Shown piece by piece: positions 8,837-17,489 of a stretch of 64,000 nt of DNA. Within the stretch, counting starts at the first letter, position 1. Every line of letters begins with the position of its first letter. The notes below the pieces were generated by a model. It worked only from the letters and a program-made list of their open reading frames with translations. It did no database searches and was not told where the DNA came from. Both the position numbers and the translations under genes were made by a program. Source of the DNA: Shewanella denitrificans OS217 (GTDB taxonomy: Bacteria; Pseudomonadota; Gammaproteobacteria; Enterobacterales; Shewanellaceae); the NCBI RefSeq assembly GCF_000013765.1, contig NC_007954.1:2170001-2234000 (forward strand), in the 5' to 3' direction.

Positions 8837-10420
8837 CTATGGCAGTGAAAAGCTGTCTTGGAAGCTGTTTTTAATCGCCACAAATTTATCCACATGCTCG
8901 ATAAACACACTGAGGATTTCAGGGTCAAAATGCTTAGCCGTTCCCCGTTGCATTTCCGCCAGCACTTGCTCTAACGGCCAGGCTTCTTTGTAGCAACGTT
9001 TATGGGTGAGGGCATCGAATACATCAGCAATAGCCACAATGCGCGCAAAAATGTGAATATTCACCCCTGCTAAGCCTTCTGGGTAACCTGTGCCATCATA
9101 TTTCTCATGGTGTTGTAATGAAATAATTGCCGCGGCTTTGAGTATGGGACGCTCAGAACTGGCAAGAATTTGATGCCCTATCTTGGGATGTTGGCGCATG
9201 ATGTGCCATTCATCCCCGTCGAGTTTACCGGGTTTCAGTAGCACGGCATCGGGAATAGCGATTTTACCTATGTCATGCATAGGCGCCGCTCGCTTTAATA
9301 GATCGGCTTTAGATTCACCTAAACCAATGAGTAAGGCCAGTTCATAACAATATTCTGCCATCCTCACCACATGATTTGCCGCTTCTTTAGAGCGGCTCTC
9401 AACCACATCACCTAAGCGTAAAATAAGCTCGGATTGGGTATCCTCCACCTCTTGACTCAACAGCAGATTTTCGAAGGCGACGGCAACATTAACAGCAAAA
9501 ATCTCAATTAATTGCTTATCTAATTCATCGATATTATCTAAACCTTCCATATAGAGCAGGTTAATCCAGTGACGGTCTTTTGTGGGGAAGTAACCAACAA
9601 AACAGTCACCCTCATATAAGCAACTTTTGCTCTCAATGGATTTTTTCAGCAGCGCCAGTACAGTTAATGGCACATCTTCGCCTCGGCATTGTTTAAAATT
9701 ACCTGTGCCAGCCAGTACTTCTATTTTTGCCGGTTGCATGTGGCCGCTGATGGCATCAATGCCACTGTAACTGAGCAGCAAGGTTTCCGATTTAAGCTTA
9801 AGCAAACCCGCTATTTGATTGAGTAAACCATTGGCAAATTTGTGCAAGGTGCGCATTTTAAATAAGCCAGAGGTAGCATCTAATACTCGCTCTAATCCTT
9901 GACGGTGCAGTACTTGCTGGGCACGAGCACGCTCTATTTCCACTATGTCACGGTATGAACGCAGGGAAGAGTAGACGCTGGTCATTAATTTACGTGAATC
10001 CAGTTCAGCCTTTGCTTTATAGTCGTTAATGTCATAATTCATGATGACATATTCTTCGGGCGCTTGGCCTGGCTGACCGGTTCGCAAGATAAGGCGCATG
10101 GTTTTATTGCCCAGTTCTTCTCGGATCCATTTCACTAGCGCTAAGCCCGCGTGATCACTTTCCATCACCACATCGATGAAGGCCACCGCGATGTCTGTTT
10201 CATGCTTAAGTATTTCTTTCGCTTGGGCGGCGCTAAACGCACTTAAAAAGGTGAGGGCGCGATCGTCTAATTTAAAACGCGCCAAGGCAAGTTTAGTGAC
10301 AGCATGGACATCGGGCTCATCGTCCACAATGAGCAATTTCCAATTTTTTTGTGTTAATTCACTCGTTCCCTGAGGTGTTAATGGTGCTGTCGATTTTGTT
10401 TTTGAATGAGCAAACAACAT
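8837..10420 (-). CDS. Response regulator with HD-GYP domain (cyclic-di-GMP phosphodiesterase type)
   Basis: This 527-residue signalling protein starts with a receiver domain (acidic pair at residues 33-34, phospho-acceptor Asp83 in FIDVVMES, conserved Lys in YKAK). A middle domain follows that resembles the DUF3369 sensor-like region found in this protein type. The C-terminal HD-GYP domain has HD in MHDIGKIAIPD near residue 381, HHEKYDGTGYPEG near residue 445, and later HIFARIVAIADVFDAL. The metal ligands and the GYP triplet are intact, so hydrolysis of c-di-GMP is expected. No histidine kinase is adjacent, so the partner is unknown. The gene is single, with a weak hairpin overlapping its stop codon. 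Confidence 0.9.
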   Translation of the reverse strand: MLFAHSKTKSTAPLTPQGTSELTQKNWKLLIVDDEPDVHAVTKLALARFKLDDRALTFLSAFSAAQAKEILKHETDIAVAFIDVVMESDHAGLALVKWIREELGNKTMRLILRTGQPGQAPEEYVIMNYDINDYKAKAELDSRKLMTSVYSSLRSYRDIVEIERARAQQVLHRQGLERVLDATSGLFKMRTLHKFANGLLNQIAGLLKLKSETLLLSYSGIDAISGHMQPAKIEVLAGTGNFKQCRGEDVPLTVLALLKKSIESKSCLYEGDCFVGYFPTKDRHWINLLYMEGLDNIDELDKQLIEIFAVNVAVAFENLLLSQEVEDTQSELILRLGDVVESRSKEAANHVVRMAEYCYELALLIGLGESKADLLKRAAPMHDIGKIAIPDAVLLKPGKLDGDEWHIMRQHPKIGHQILASSERPILKAAAIISLQHHEKYDGTGYPEGLAGVNIHIFARIVAIADVFDALTHKRCYKEAWPLEQVLAEMQRGTAKHFDPEILSVFIEHVDKFVAIKNSFQDSFSLP

Positions 10421-10546
10421 TCGATACCTCAGGCGGCAAAAGGTGCGAGATGAGTCAATAACATATCTAAAAGTGTAGGCTATCCCTTAATAATATGAGC
10501 AAAAATTATCATTATAAAAGGGATTATGTTCACACCCTATTATGCA

Positions 10547-10565
10547 AATAAAAACCATTCTCATT
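10547..10565 (+). promoter_or_regulatory. Possible Fur box
   Basis: The 19 bases AATAAAAACCATTCTCATT match a Shewanella-like Fur consensus (AATGATAATCATTCTCATT) at about 15 positions. A further ATTATCATTAT stretch lies about 40 bp upstream. The site is about 80 bp before the start chosen for the small Cys-rich gene at 10648. This is a manual match only. Confidence 0.45.
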
Positions 10566-10647
10566 TGAGTGTTTGAATGCTATGCTTCTCTTGTTAAGTT
10601 TGGCTCAAGAAAGACGCCTATTTCAGTTTCAAAAGGGGAGAGGGTTT

Positions 10648-10923
10648 ATGAAAATGAATCTAGGAATTTCCATAGAAAAAGTCGCCAGTCTGCTTAAAGC
10701 TGGGCATTTGTGCGCCGCAGATATTCAATGTTTAGATAAGCAAACCAAGCAAGAATTATGGCAGTTATGCCTTTGGTGCTGTGATAAGCGGGCAGTTTGT
10801 CACCAAGCGGCTTGCAAAATGCCAACACCCACTAACAAGCTAGTGCCTAAAGCGGTTCATGCTGTCAATGAGACTGACATAAAGCAGCTTGAAGGTGAGT
10901 TGATTTTTACGCGTAAAGGCTAG
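10648..10923 (+). CDS. Small Cys-rich hypothetical protein
   Basis: This protein of about 91 residues has eight cysteines arranged as HLC, DIQC, LCLWCC, AVC and AAC, within a mostly helical N-terminal half. I do not recognise the family. The clustered Cys and the Fur-like site upstream suggest metal or iron-sulfur handling, by inference only. The ATG at 10648 is chosen because GGGAGAGGG stands just upstream. The reading could be extended to 10573, but the additional 25 residues look non-native. Confidence 0.65.
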   Translation: MKMNLGISIEKVASLLKAGHLCAADIQCLDKQTKQELWQLCLWCCDKRAVCHQAACKMPTPTNKLVPKAVHAVNETDIKQLEGELIFTRKG

Positions 10924-11137
10924 TTTGCATGTCACAGGCTTACTCTTTATTCAGTCTACGGGGTTAATCTACTCATTTAACCTTATGACTCCACTCAGTA
11001 TGGTTTGTTGATGCCGATAAATACCGTTATCGGCATAAGAGTCGGCATAAGAGCTTTTGGCTTACACTGTGTCTAAAATGCAATATAATGAATTGTTTAG
11101 CATTTCAACTTAGTCTTTTTAGTAGCAGGCCACCACA

Positions 11138-12460
11138 GTGACGACAGCTTCCCAACCCCAATATCCTCCGGTTATTCCACTATTTGATGCCCCTGAGTTT
11201 ATCATTCAAGGTAATCCTGTTGTTAATCAGTATATTACTCGAATAAGCCTAAATTCAGTCAGCGATGCAGGTCTCGTAGTTGAGCACGCCGCCGACTGGC
11301 TATTTGAGCAAAAAGCCAGTGAAAACAACTATAAAGCTTATCGCAGTGAGCTCACGACATTCTTACATTGGTGTTTCGATGTGGCGTGTTTATCTGCGGC
11401 GAATGTCAGCCGAAAAGACATGAGCCGCTACGTGGATTACTGCCAAAACCCACCAATAAGCTTAATCGGCTATTTTAATGTGCCGCAGTTTTGTGCGCCC
11501 AAATCCACAAACGCGAGTGGCAGTGATGAACGTTTTCCCAATCCTAAGTGGCGACCCTTTGTGGGCAAGAAACACTTAGGGGAATGTCAGCCGTATCGCT
11601 TAAGTGACAACGCATTGAAAACAAAACTGGCGATTTTGTCATCCTTCTATGGTTATTTAATCAGTGAAGAATACAACGAGCGCAATCCGGCCCAGTTATG
11701 GCTTAATCACAGTCGCTTTGCCATAGCCCGCAAATTCACCATTAATGAAGATGACAATAACCAAGCCTTCACTGAGCTGCAGTGGTCCTACGTGATTAGT
11801 ACGGCCAAACGCTTAGCAGAAAAGGATCCGCAAACACACCGGCGCAGTCTGTTTTTACTCTACTTATTGTACGGCTGTTACTTACGTATTTCCGAGGTTA
11901 GCGCCCGTGCTGGCTATTCACCGGTCATGAGCCAGTTTAAGCAGGACAGGCAAACCGGTATTTGGTACTTTCATGTGCCTATCTCTAAAAGCGGCAAACC
12001 CCGCAATATCGCCATATCAAAAGCCTTGCTGGCAGCCTTGATTGAATATCGACGTTTTTTAGGGTTAACGGATTATCCCAGCGCCGATGAAAATCATCCG
12101 ATATTTATCCGGCACCGCGCCGCAGGCCATGGACGCGACACAGGTATAGTCAATGCCAATCTTGGCATCCGTCAAATCCGTGATCAGATAGACACGCTCA
12201 TTCAACTGGCGGCGCAAACCGCCTTAGATCATGGTCTAGAACATGATGCCAGTGCCATGAGAAAAATGACTGCCCATAATATTCGTCATACCGGTATCAC
12301 CCACGACATCAACTTGAACCGCAGACCTTTGTCACACGTACAAGCCGACGCAGGCCATGAAAGCATAGACACCACATCCCAATATTTACACACCAACCAA
12401 ACCGAACGGCACCAGAGTGCCTTTGAAAAGCCCTTGGATCACTTAGCTGACATTGACTAG
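11138..12460 (+). CDS. Solitary tyrosine recombinase (phage-integrase family)
   Basis: This is a 440-residue tyrosine recombinase. The N-terminal part has a SAM-like DNA-binding region (about residues 35-110), and the catalytic domain runs from about residue 220. Visible active-site elements are the first Arg in CYLRISEVSAR, the Lys region SKSGKPRNI, the HNIRHTGITHD box with His and second Arg, the AGHESI His, and the nucleophile Tyr in SQYLHT. It starts with GTG at 11138. It is larger than integron integrases and has no phage or plasmid genes, excisionase or tRNA next to it, so it is probably a stand-alone recombinase of unknown target. Confidence 0.88.
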   Translation: MTTASQPQYPPVIPLFDAPEFIIQGNPVVNQYITRISLNSVSDAGLVVEHAADWLFEQKASENNYKAYRSELTTFLHWCFDVACLSAANVSRKDMSRYVDYCQNPPISLIGYFNVPQFCAPKSTNASGSDERFPNPKWRPFVGKKHLGECQPYRLSDNALKTKLAILSSFYGYLISEEYNERNPAQLWLNHSRFAIARKFTINEDDNNQAFTELQWSYVISTAKRLAEKDPQTHRRSLFLLYLLYGCYLRISEVSARAGYSPVMSQFKQDRQTGIWYFHVPISKSGKPRNIAISKALLAALIEYRRFLGLTDYPSADENHPIFIRHRAAGHGRDTGIVNANLGIRQIRDQIDTLIQLAAQTALDHGLEHDASAMRKMTAHNIRHTGITHDINLNRRPLSHVQADAGHESIDTTSQYLHTNQTERHQSAFEKPLDHLADID

Positions 12461-12841
12461 TAATCTAATTACTAATCAGAGCGATAGCTTAAATCATGCC
12501 GTTCTAAGCTAAATCGCTCATAGTTTCAATAGCACACAAAGATGCGCACAATGTATATTATGTTAAATAGGCTTTATGAGTCTTAATTGATAACTAACCC
12601 TTGATACTCATCACCATCTAGAAACACTCACTTTTTGACGTACGGCCTCACATTATACTGACATTTCACATATCCTTATGGGTCAGATACAAAAAAAGAC
12701 CTTAAATACTATCTCGGACTCATTCAGTACCATATAGCCATTTCGGTTTCTATGCCTAGTACTGATGAGTCAAAGTTAATCGTGCGCTACGCTCATGCTT
12801 TTCATTAATGTGGCTATCAGCCAGCTGCGCGCGGCTTATCC
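12461..12841. other. Gene-free stretch after the recombinase, with one stem-loop
   Basis: This is a 381-base AT-rich gap. An imperfect inverted repeat runs from 12479 to 12519, with arms GAGCGATAGCTTA and TAAGCTAAATCGCTC around a 13-base loop, just 19 bases past the recombinase stop. It lacks a T-run, so it may be a weak terminator or a binding site for the recombinase. The rest shows no convincing gene or RNA. Confidence 0.5.
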
Positions 12842-14042
12842 TTATATGTTAGCCATATGATGACTAACGTCCGGTAGACTCGCTATAGGAATAAGGTCCA
12901 TATCTCCCTGATTTTCTAAAATGTAATCTCCGATCATTTTGATATACTTTGAGTATTCTTCATTACTAATGTATAAATTTGATAGAAAGTCGAACAGCTC
13001 CCAATGTTCTTTAAAATAGAGTTCGTTGCTATTTAATGCTTTATTTGCATACTCAATCGCCAGCGCAATATCACCTTCTTTTTCACGTAAATAAAGGAAA
13101 TTGGAAATAATCCTCTGTACAGATGCTATATCATACGAACTCAGCTTTGGTTCATTATTAAGATAGTTAATTAACATCTCACTGCTTTTATCGAGATTGT
13201 TTTCGTTATAGGTATCAAATGCTTTTGTAACAACATCAGTAGTTTTTGAAGAAGGATATCTCTTTTGTACGCCCGACTTTTTCCGCAACAATTCTTTGTA
13301 TGATGTATAAATATCTCTAACAACTGTTGCGACTGTAAAAGAGTGCTCAACAGAATTTAAACCGGAACTAAGTGCATCATATCCCTCACTGATACAAATT
13401 TTACCATTTTTCTTTGTACTACAAACAATAGCTTGGAACTTTGACATTGCCTGTAGGCGTTGTCTACTGTTCATTATTGAGTATTTTGCTAAACACTGGT
13501 TAAAATATTTAGCCACCAGATATGTATTAGCGTTTTTTTCTAGAGCACTTATTGAGTGCTCAAGTGGTTGCTCACACAAGTGATTGTTTTCATTGTAAAG
13601 TTTTTTAATAGAGGGGAAATGTAACTCTATAACGGTTTCCATTTCTGCTTTTTCCTCTTCATAGCCCTTAATAACTGACGAGTCTTTATCTTTTATTCTT
13701 TGATAATACTCTTTGAACAACCTATCAGAAGTATTTCCAAGTTGGCCTACAAATTCTAACTGCGCAAAAAACAATATTGCATCATCATTACCTTCTTCAA
13801 CTAATTCTTCTAATATCGGCCTAGCAAGCTTCCGTTTATTTTGATCAAAACTAGCTGCATACATTAACGCAAGGTCATATCTTTTTTTCTTGTTTCCCTG
13901 ATAATATTTCCCCTTGTAAAAAATCAATATTTCTATTTAATTTTTGTTCTTTATTCTGCTCATTTGTAATAATTCTAGGAGACGTAGACTGACAAGCTGT
14001 TAACATTAAACCTACAGCAACTATATTTATAAAACGCTTCAT
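12842..14042 (-). pseudogene. Frameshifted lipoprotein with long helical-repeat body
   Basis: An ATG at 14042 opens a typical lipoprotein leader (FINIVAVGLMLTACQS, lipid Cys at residue 17) that stays open for only 55 residues, to a stop at 13875. The 361-residue body, open from 13927 to 12842, is in a different frame and otherwise lacks a credible start (only TTG). The two frames meet at a six-base homopolymer (13918-13923). Removing one base there joins them as NRNIDFYKGKYYQGN, giving a lipoprotein of about 400 residues. The body is Lys/Asn/Glu-rich and helical, with segments resembling Sel1/TPR repeats (KRYDLALMYAASF and later EYANKALNSNEL). The gene is much more AT-rich than its neighbours, which suggests transfer. 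It may be a real mutation, slippage-corrected, or a sequencing error. Confidence 0.7.
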
Positions 14043-14321
14043 TATATGTCCATTTATTATGATTTTTAAATAATATTATTGTGCCTGACACCCATCTAAG
14101 GCCGGTAATAGTTTTCCAAATTGTGTAGCGCTGCGAAATAGAGCTAGCAGCGTATTAACGTAATTCCGGTTAACATCCTAAAATCCTCCACAAAACTCAT
14201 ACTTAAATTATTAATTTTTAATAACTTACCAGCTAACAGTATGCTTATCAATCCTACTACCGACTCACAGATAGCCAACCACAGCGGTAAACTATAAAAT
14301 CTTTAAGTGAAATCGCTAAAT

Positions 14322-15779
14322 TCAAGATGAAAATCGCCTGACATTGGTGAGCAGTTTTAGGGTTTTTCCTTCGCTCAATTTGTCCTTGTCAGTCATATTA
14401 TTCCAGCTAACAATCTGCTCAACACTCACCTGGTAGGCCCTTGCTAAGCTCCACAGTGTATCGCCGTACTTAACGGTATGGTTTACGGTTTTTTCCGCAC
14501 TTTTGCTTTGCTGCACAGACTTGCTAGCTAACGCCTTGGTTAAGTCAGTTTGCTGCGAATTGTTGATGAACTCAGGAGCCGCTTTTACCTCCTGACTTGC
14601 CGAATCTTTAGCAAGTGAAACCAAAGCCGCCGACATTTGAGTCGCAGGATTTGGCATATATAAGAAGTTTCCCGCAATTATCCTATCACCTTGAATGTCA
14701 TTCATGGATTGGATTAACGAGGTACTGGTTTGATGACGCTTAGCAATGGCACTGATATTGTCCCCTGCCCTGATCTTATATTTAAACCATTGTACTCTGT
14801 CGCTTACTTTGGTTTCTGCTAGTGCTTGTTTAAAGCCATTGGCTTTACCTACGGGTATGATCAATTGGTGCGGCCCGTCTGGGGAGGTTGTCCAGCGATT
14901 AAATCCAGGATTAAGTTTTTGCAGTCGTTCAATGGGCATTTGCGCAAGCTCTGCAGCCACGGCTAAATCAATTTGACTGCCAACATCTATGACTTCAACC
15001 AAAGGTCGATTGGGAATTTGATTGAGGTTAATTCCGTATTCGTCCGCCTTTTTAACAACATCGGCCAATGCCAAGAGTTGCGGTACGTATTGTCTGGTTT
15101 CTTTTGGTAAATTGAGTGACCAAAAATCAGTGCTAAGCCCACGTGATTCGTTTTCTCTAATGGCATTACGCAGTCGACCTTCACCGCAATTGTAGGCCGC
15201 TAACGCATATAACCAGTTATCGGTTTTTTTATATAAGTACGCCAGCATATCTAACGCGGCAATGGTTGCAGCAGGTACGTCGCGTCTTCCGTCATACCAC
15301 CAATTCATGTCGAGACCAAAATGACTTGCCATGGGAGAGGTAAATTGCCAAAGTCCAGATGCTGCTGCGCTAGAATACGCTAATGGATTAAAAGAGCTTT
15401 CTACAATAGGCAAGAGTGCCAACTCAATAGGTAAATCACGCTTTTCAAGCTCTTCTACAATTAAATATAAGAAGGGCCTAGCTCGTTGTGATATCAATTC
15501 CAGATGCTGGGGATGACGAATAAACCAATCTCGGTATTGATTAACCAATGCTTGATTTGGAATCGGCATGGCCATAGAAAGGCGAATACGATCCCACACA
15601 TAGACCACATCTTGAGGATTGCCATTCACACTTTTGCTGGCTTTTTGATCTAACGATACAGGGGCTTTTGCCCCCTTGCTGCTAGCAGACCCTAGAGAGG
15701 AGCCAGTTTTATGATTACTGGCTTGGCAAGCACTAAGCAAGATTGCACAGGCTGCGATACAGTGAATTGATGCTCTCAA
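14322..15779 (-). CDS. mltD: Membrane-bound lytic murein transglycosylase D
   Basis: This 485-residue outer-membrane lipoprotein cleaves peptidoglycan glycan strands. The signal peptide ends in LLSAC, with the lipid Cys at residue 18. The SLT domain has the catalytic Glu127 in LLPIVESSFNP and the following ASGLWQFTS and YALAAYNCGEGR motifs. Two LysM domains follow, one starting YKIRAGDNISAIAK and the other HTVKYGDTLWSLAR at the C-terminus. The length is close to that of E. coli MltD. It is a single gene on the minus strand. Confidence 0.95.
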   Translation of the reverse strand: MRASIHCIAACAILLSACQASNHKTGSSLGSASSKGAKAPVSLDQKASKSVNGNPQDVVYVWDRIRLSMAMPIPNQALVNQYRDWFIRHPQHLELISQRARPFLYLIVEELEKRDLPIELALLPIVESSFNPLAYSSAAASGLWQFTSPMASHFGLDMNWWYDGRRDVPAATIAALDMLAYLYKKTDNWLYALAAYNCGEGRLRNAIRENESRGLSTDFWSLNLPKETRQYVPQLLALADVVKKADEYGINLNQIPNRPLVEVIDVGSQIDLAVAAELAQMPIERLQKLNPGFNRWTTSPDGPHQLIIPVGKANGFKQALAETKVSDRVQWFKYKIRAGDNISAIAKRHQTSTSLIQSMNDIQGDRIIAGNFLYMPNPATQMSAALVSLAKDSASQEVKAAPEFINNSQQTDLTKALASKSVQQSKSAEKTVNHTVKYGDTLWSLARAYQVSVEQIVSWNNMTDKDKLSEGKTLKLLTNVRRFSS

Positions 15780-15892
15780 TTGAAGGAGTCCTCAGTAAGT
15801 TACGCCATGATTTTATTTTATTAGCGGCGAAACGTTAGGTGCTTTTTAAGAAGATCCGGCATTGTAGCTTGCTTCTTTGAAATCAGTAAATA

Positions 15893-16091
15893 TTAACGGC
15901 TCCATTTAATTTGAAATTCAATTTCTTCTTCTGAATCACTCCGTTCATGCTCTATGTTATAGCTGGCACGGACAGGCATGTAAATTCGTTCTCCTGCCCG
16001 TTTCAATGGCATCGGCAAGACGTCTGAGCTTTGCAACGAACTCGGTACTGGAATAATTTTTTTCTATGTCTCTGACTTGTTTTATGCTCAT
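15893..16091 (-). pseudogene. Broken amphi-Trp domain gene
   Basis: From ATG 16091, preceded by a good AAGGAAG site, the reading starts SIKQVRDIEKNY and continues to ADAIETG, matching the start of the small amphi-Trp domain family. It then shifts frame. The other frame resumes with AGERIYMPVRASYNIEHE and ends in EIEFQIKWSR, the family's C-terminus, with a stop at 15893. The roughly six residues normally found between the two halves are absent, so a small out-of-frame deletion has broken the gene. The original frame ends early with CPCQL. Confidence 0.75.
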
Positions 16092-16122
16092 TTTCAGCTT
16101 CCTTTGTAATAAAAATCCATGA

Positions 16123-16806
16123 TCACTTGATCAAATTCACTTGTAAAATATGTTCAATTTTCTGTTTTTTACCATTCCAGATGTACTTGTAATGACCCCC
16201 TTGAACTGGAATGGTGACAGCCTTGGGTTTAAAGGCTGCTATGCATTCGCCCCCCGCATCTCGCACGCTTAAATATGCCAGACCATGACTGCCAGCCTCC
16301 CTCATACTTTTCGCAAATTGCTGTGACGCGCTATAATCTTCACCCTGTAAGTGGTGAAAGTCTGACCCCCGTATATCATGTAGCGGCAGTGCAACCTGAT
16401 TAATGTAACAGCGCATGGTGAGCTCGGTATCAGGCTCATTGGTGGCCAGTAAAAATTGCTCTCTGTGATAAATGGTTTCACAAAAGGCTGTATTTAAGCT
16501 TTTTGCCGCATAATAGATGCCAAATTCTGTGCCATCAGTAAAGCGGCTTGGTGTGCCTATGTGTGTGAAGGCCGCCATCACAGGAGAAGTGCCGTCCCCT
16601 GAAATACGCTCTTCCAATGGCACCAATGCCAAATCTCCTACCTCATCACGCAACCTGTCGTTGGTGAGCGCTTCAATGGCAAAGACGAGTGCTAAGTCAT
16701 TGGGATCTGCGACTTCTTCAAATAAATTAATGGGTGGGAAGTGACTCGGCACTAAGCGGTAGCATTTTTGGCCATCTGGCGGACAAGTTTCAACCCCGTT
16801 GTGCAT
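16123..16806 (-). CDS. RES-domain toxin of a type II toxin-antitoxin pair
   Basis: This 227-residue RES-domain protein belongs to a family of toxins that consume or transfer NAD+ to arrest growth. It shows the conserved Arg in CYRLVP (Arg17), FGIYYAAKSLNTAFCETIYH with Glu110, and a later Ser-containing stretch with DYSASQQFAKSMR and GLAYLSVRD. It overlaps the upstream antitoxin gene by 17 bp, the usual arrangement. It is somewhat longer than minimal RES toxins because of an insertion around residues 30-80. Confidence 0.88.
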   Translation of the reverse strand: MHNGVETCPPDGQKCYRLVPSHFPPINLFEEVADPNDLALVFAIEALTNDRLRDEVGDLALVPLEERISGDGTSPVMAAFTHIGTPSRFTDGTEFGIYYAAKSLNTAFCETIYHREQFLLATNEPDTELTMRCYINQVALPLHDIRGSDFHHLQGEDYSASQQFAKSMREAGSHGLAYLSVRDAGGECIAAFKPKAVTIPVQGGHYKYIWNGKKQKIEHILQVNLIK

Positions 16807-17179
16807 CTAAGTACCTTCTCATATCACTTAAATTGATCATGCTGCCTTTGAGCATAAACGCCAAGGCCGTTTGATCATTGAACACTTTATTGGGTTTGTG
16901 TAACCAGGCGTCTGCTTGAGCTCTGGATGGGAGCAAGCTTCCCAGCGCCTTATAGATGCCCATCACATAAGAAATACGCTCTAAGGTATCGGGAGATAAT
17001 GACGAGACTTTGCCTTTTTTCCAATTATAAAAGGTGGATTCGGCAGGTTTGCCCAAGAGTATCATTTGATCTTTACCCTTCACCTGCCACGCCGTCATGA
17101 TATTAAAAAACACTTCCAGCGCCACTTGCGCTGTTTTTGCTGGGTTTTGCTGTAATACAGCTTGCACATTTGCAGACAT
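16790..17179 (-). CDS. Xre/MbcA/ParS-type antitoxin
   Basis: This 129-residue antitoxin comes first in the pair. The N-terminal half is an Xre-like helix-turn-helix (LLGKPAESTFYNWKKG, then LSPDTLERISYVMGIY). The C-terminal toxin-binding region reads AWLHKPNKVFNDQTALAFML and ends in MRRYLDAQRG, the family hallmark. It should neutralise the RES toxin and repress its own promoter through the palindrome at 17251-17270. AGGAGCTGAAT precedes the ATG. Confidence 0.9.
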   Translation of the reverse strand: MSANVQAVLQQNPAKTAQVALEVFFNIMTAWQVKGKDQMILLGKPAESTFYNWKKGKVSSLSPDTLERISYVMGIYKALGSLLPSRAQADAWLHKPNKVFNDQTALAFMLKGSMINLSDMRRYLDAQRG

Positions 17180-17247
17180 ATTCAGCTCCTATTCGCTTTG
17201 CTCAGATGAAGATAAGCAATGGATTACTATCTCCATGCCAGAACTCA

Positions 17248-17276
17248 AGAATACTCCACAAGTGTAGTATTATCAA
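17248..17276 (-). promoter_or_regulatory. Promoter and operator of the toxin-antitoxin pair
   Basis: On the minus strand TTGATA (17276-17271) and TATTCT (17253-17248) are separated by exactly 17 bases. The spacer is filled by a dyad, ATACTnCACnnGTGnAGTAT (17251-17270). A repressor bound there would block RNA polymerase, as expected for autoregulation by the Xre antitoxin. The start codon is about 70 bp downstream. Confidence 0.7.
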
Positions 17277-17489
17277 CAAATGCTGCATATTTACAGTGCT
17301 GCTACTTTTTGTCTTCTTGAAAAGTAAAAAATTCAAAACAATTTAGTGCCTGTCTTAGTCGCTTTGGACTCATTTATTAAGGTAAGCAAATACACTGTAA
17401 GCAAAGCTTGATTTCGGTATATAGTTGCAGGACTCGAGATAAGGTAAAGATAACGGCCAAAAGTATGAGGATAAAAGAGGAAGTTTATT

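Noticed and set aside
11138..12460. Tyrosine recombinase as the integrase of a chromosomal integron
   Set aside because: It is about 100 residues longer than integron integrases, lies 26 kb from the cassette-like genes, and no attI or array is next to it.
14090..14160. Possible mobile-element end with GTGCCTGACACCCATC
   Set aside because: The motif looks familiar from repeats in other genomes, but no partner end or transposase is present, so it cannot be supported.
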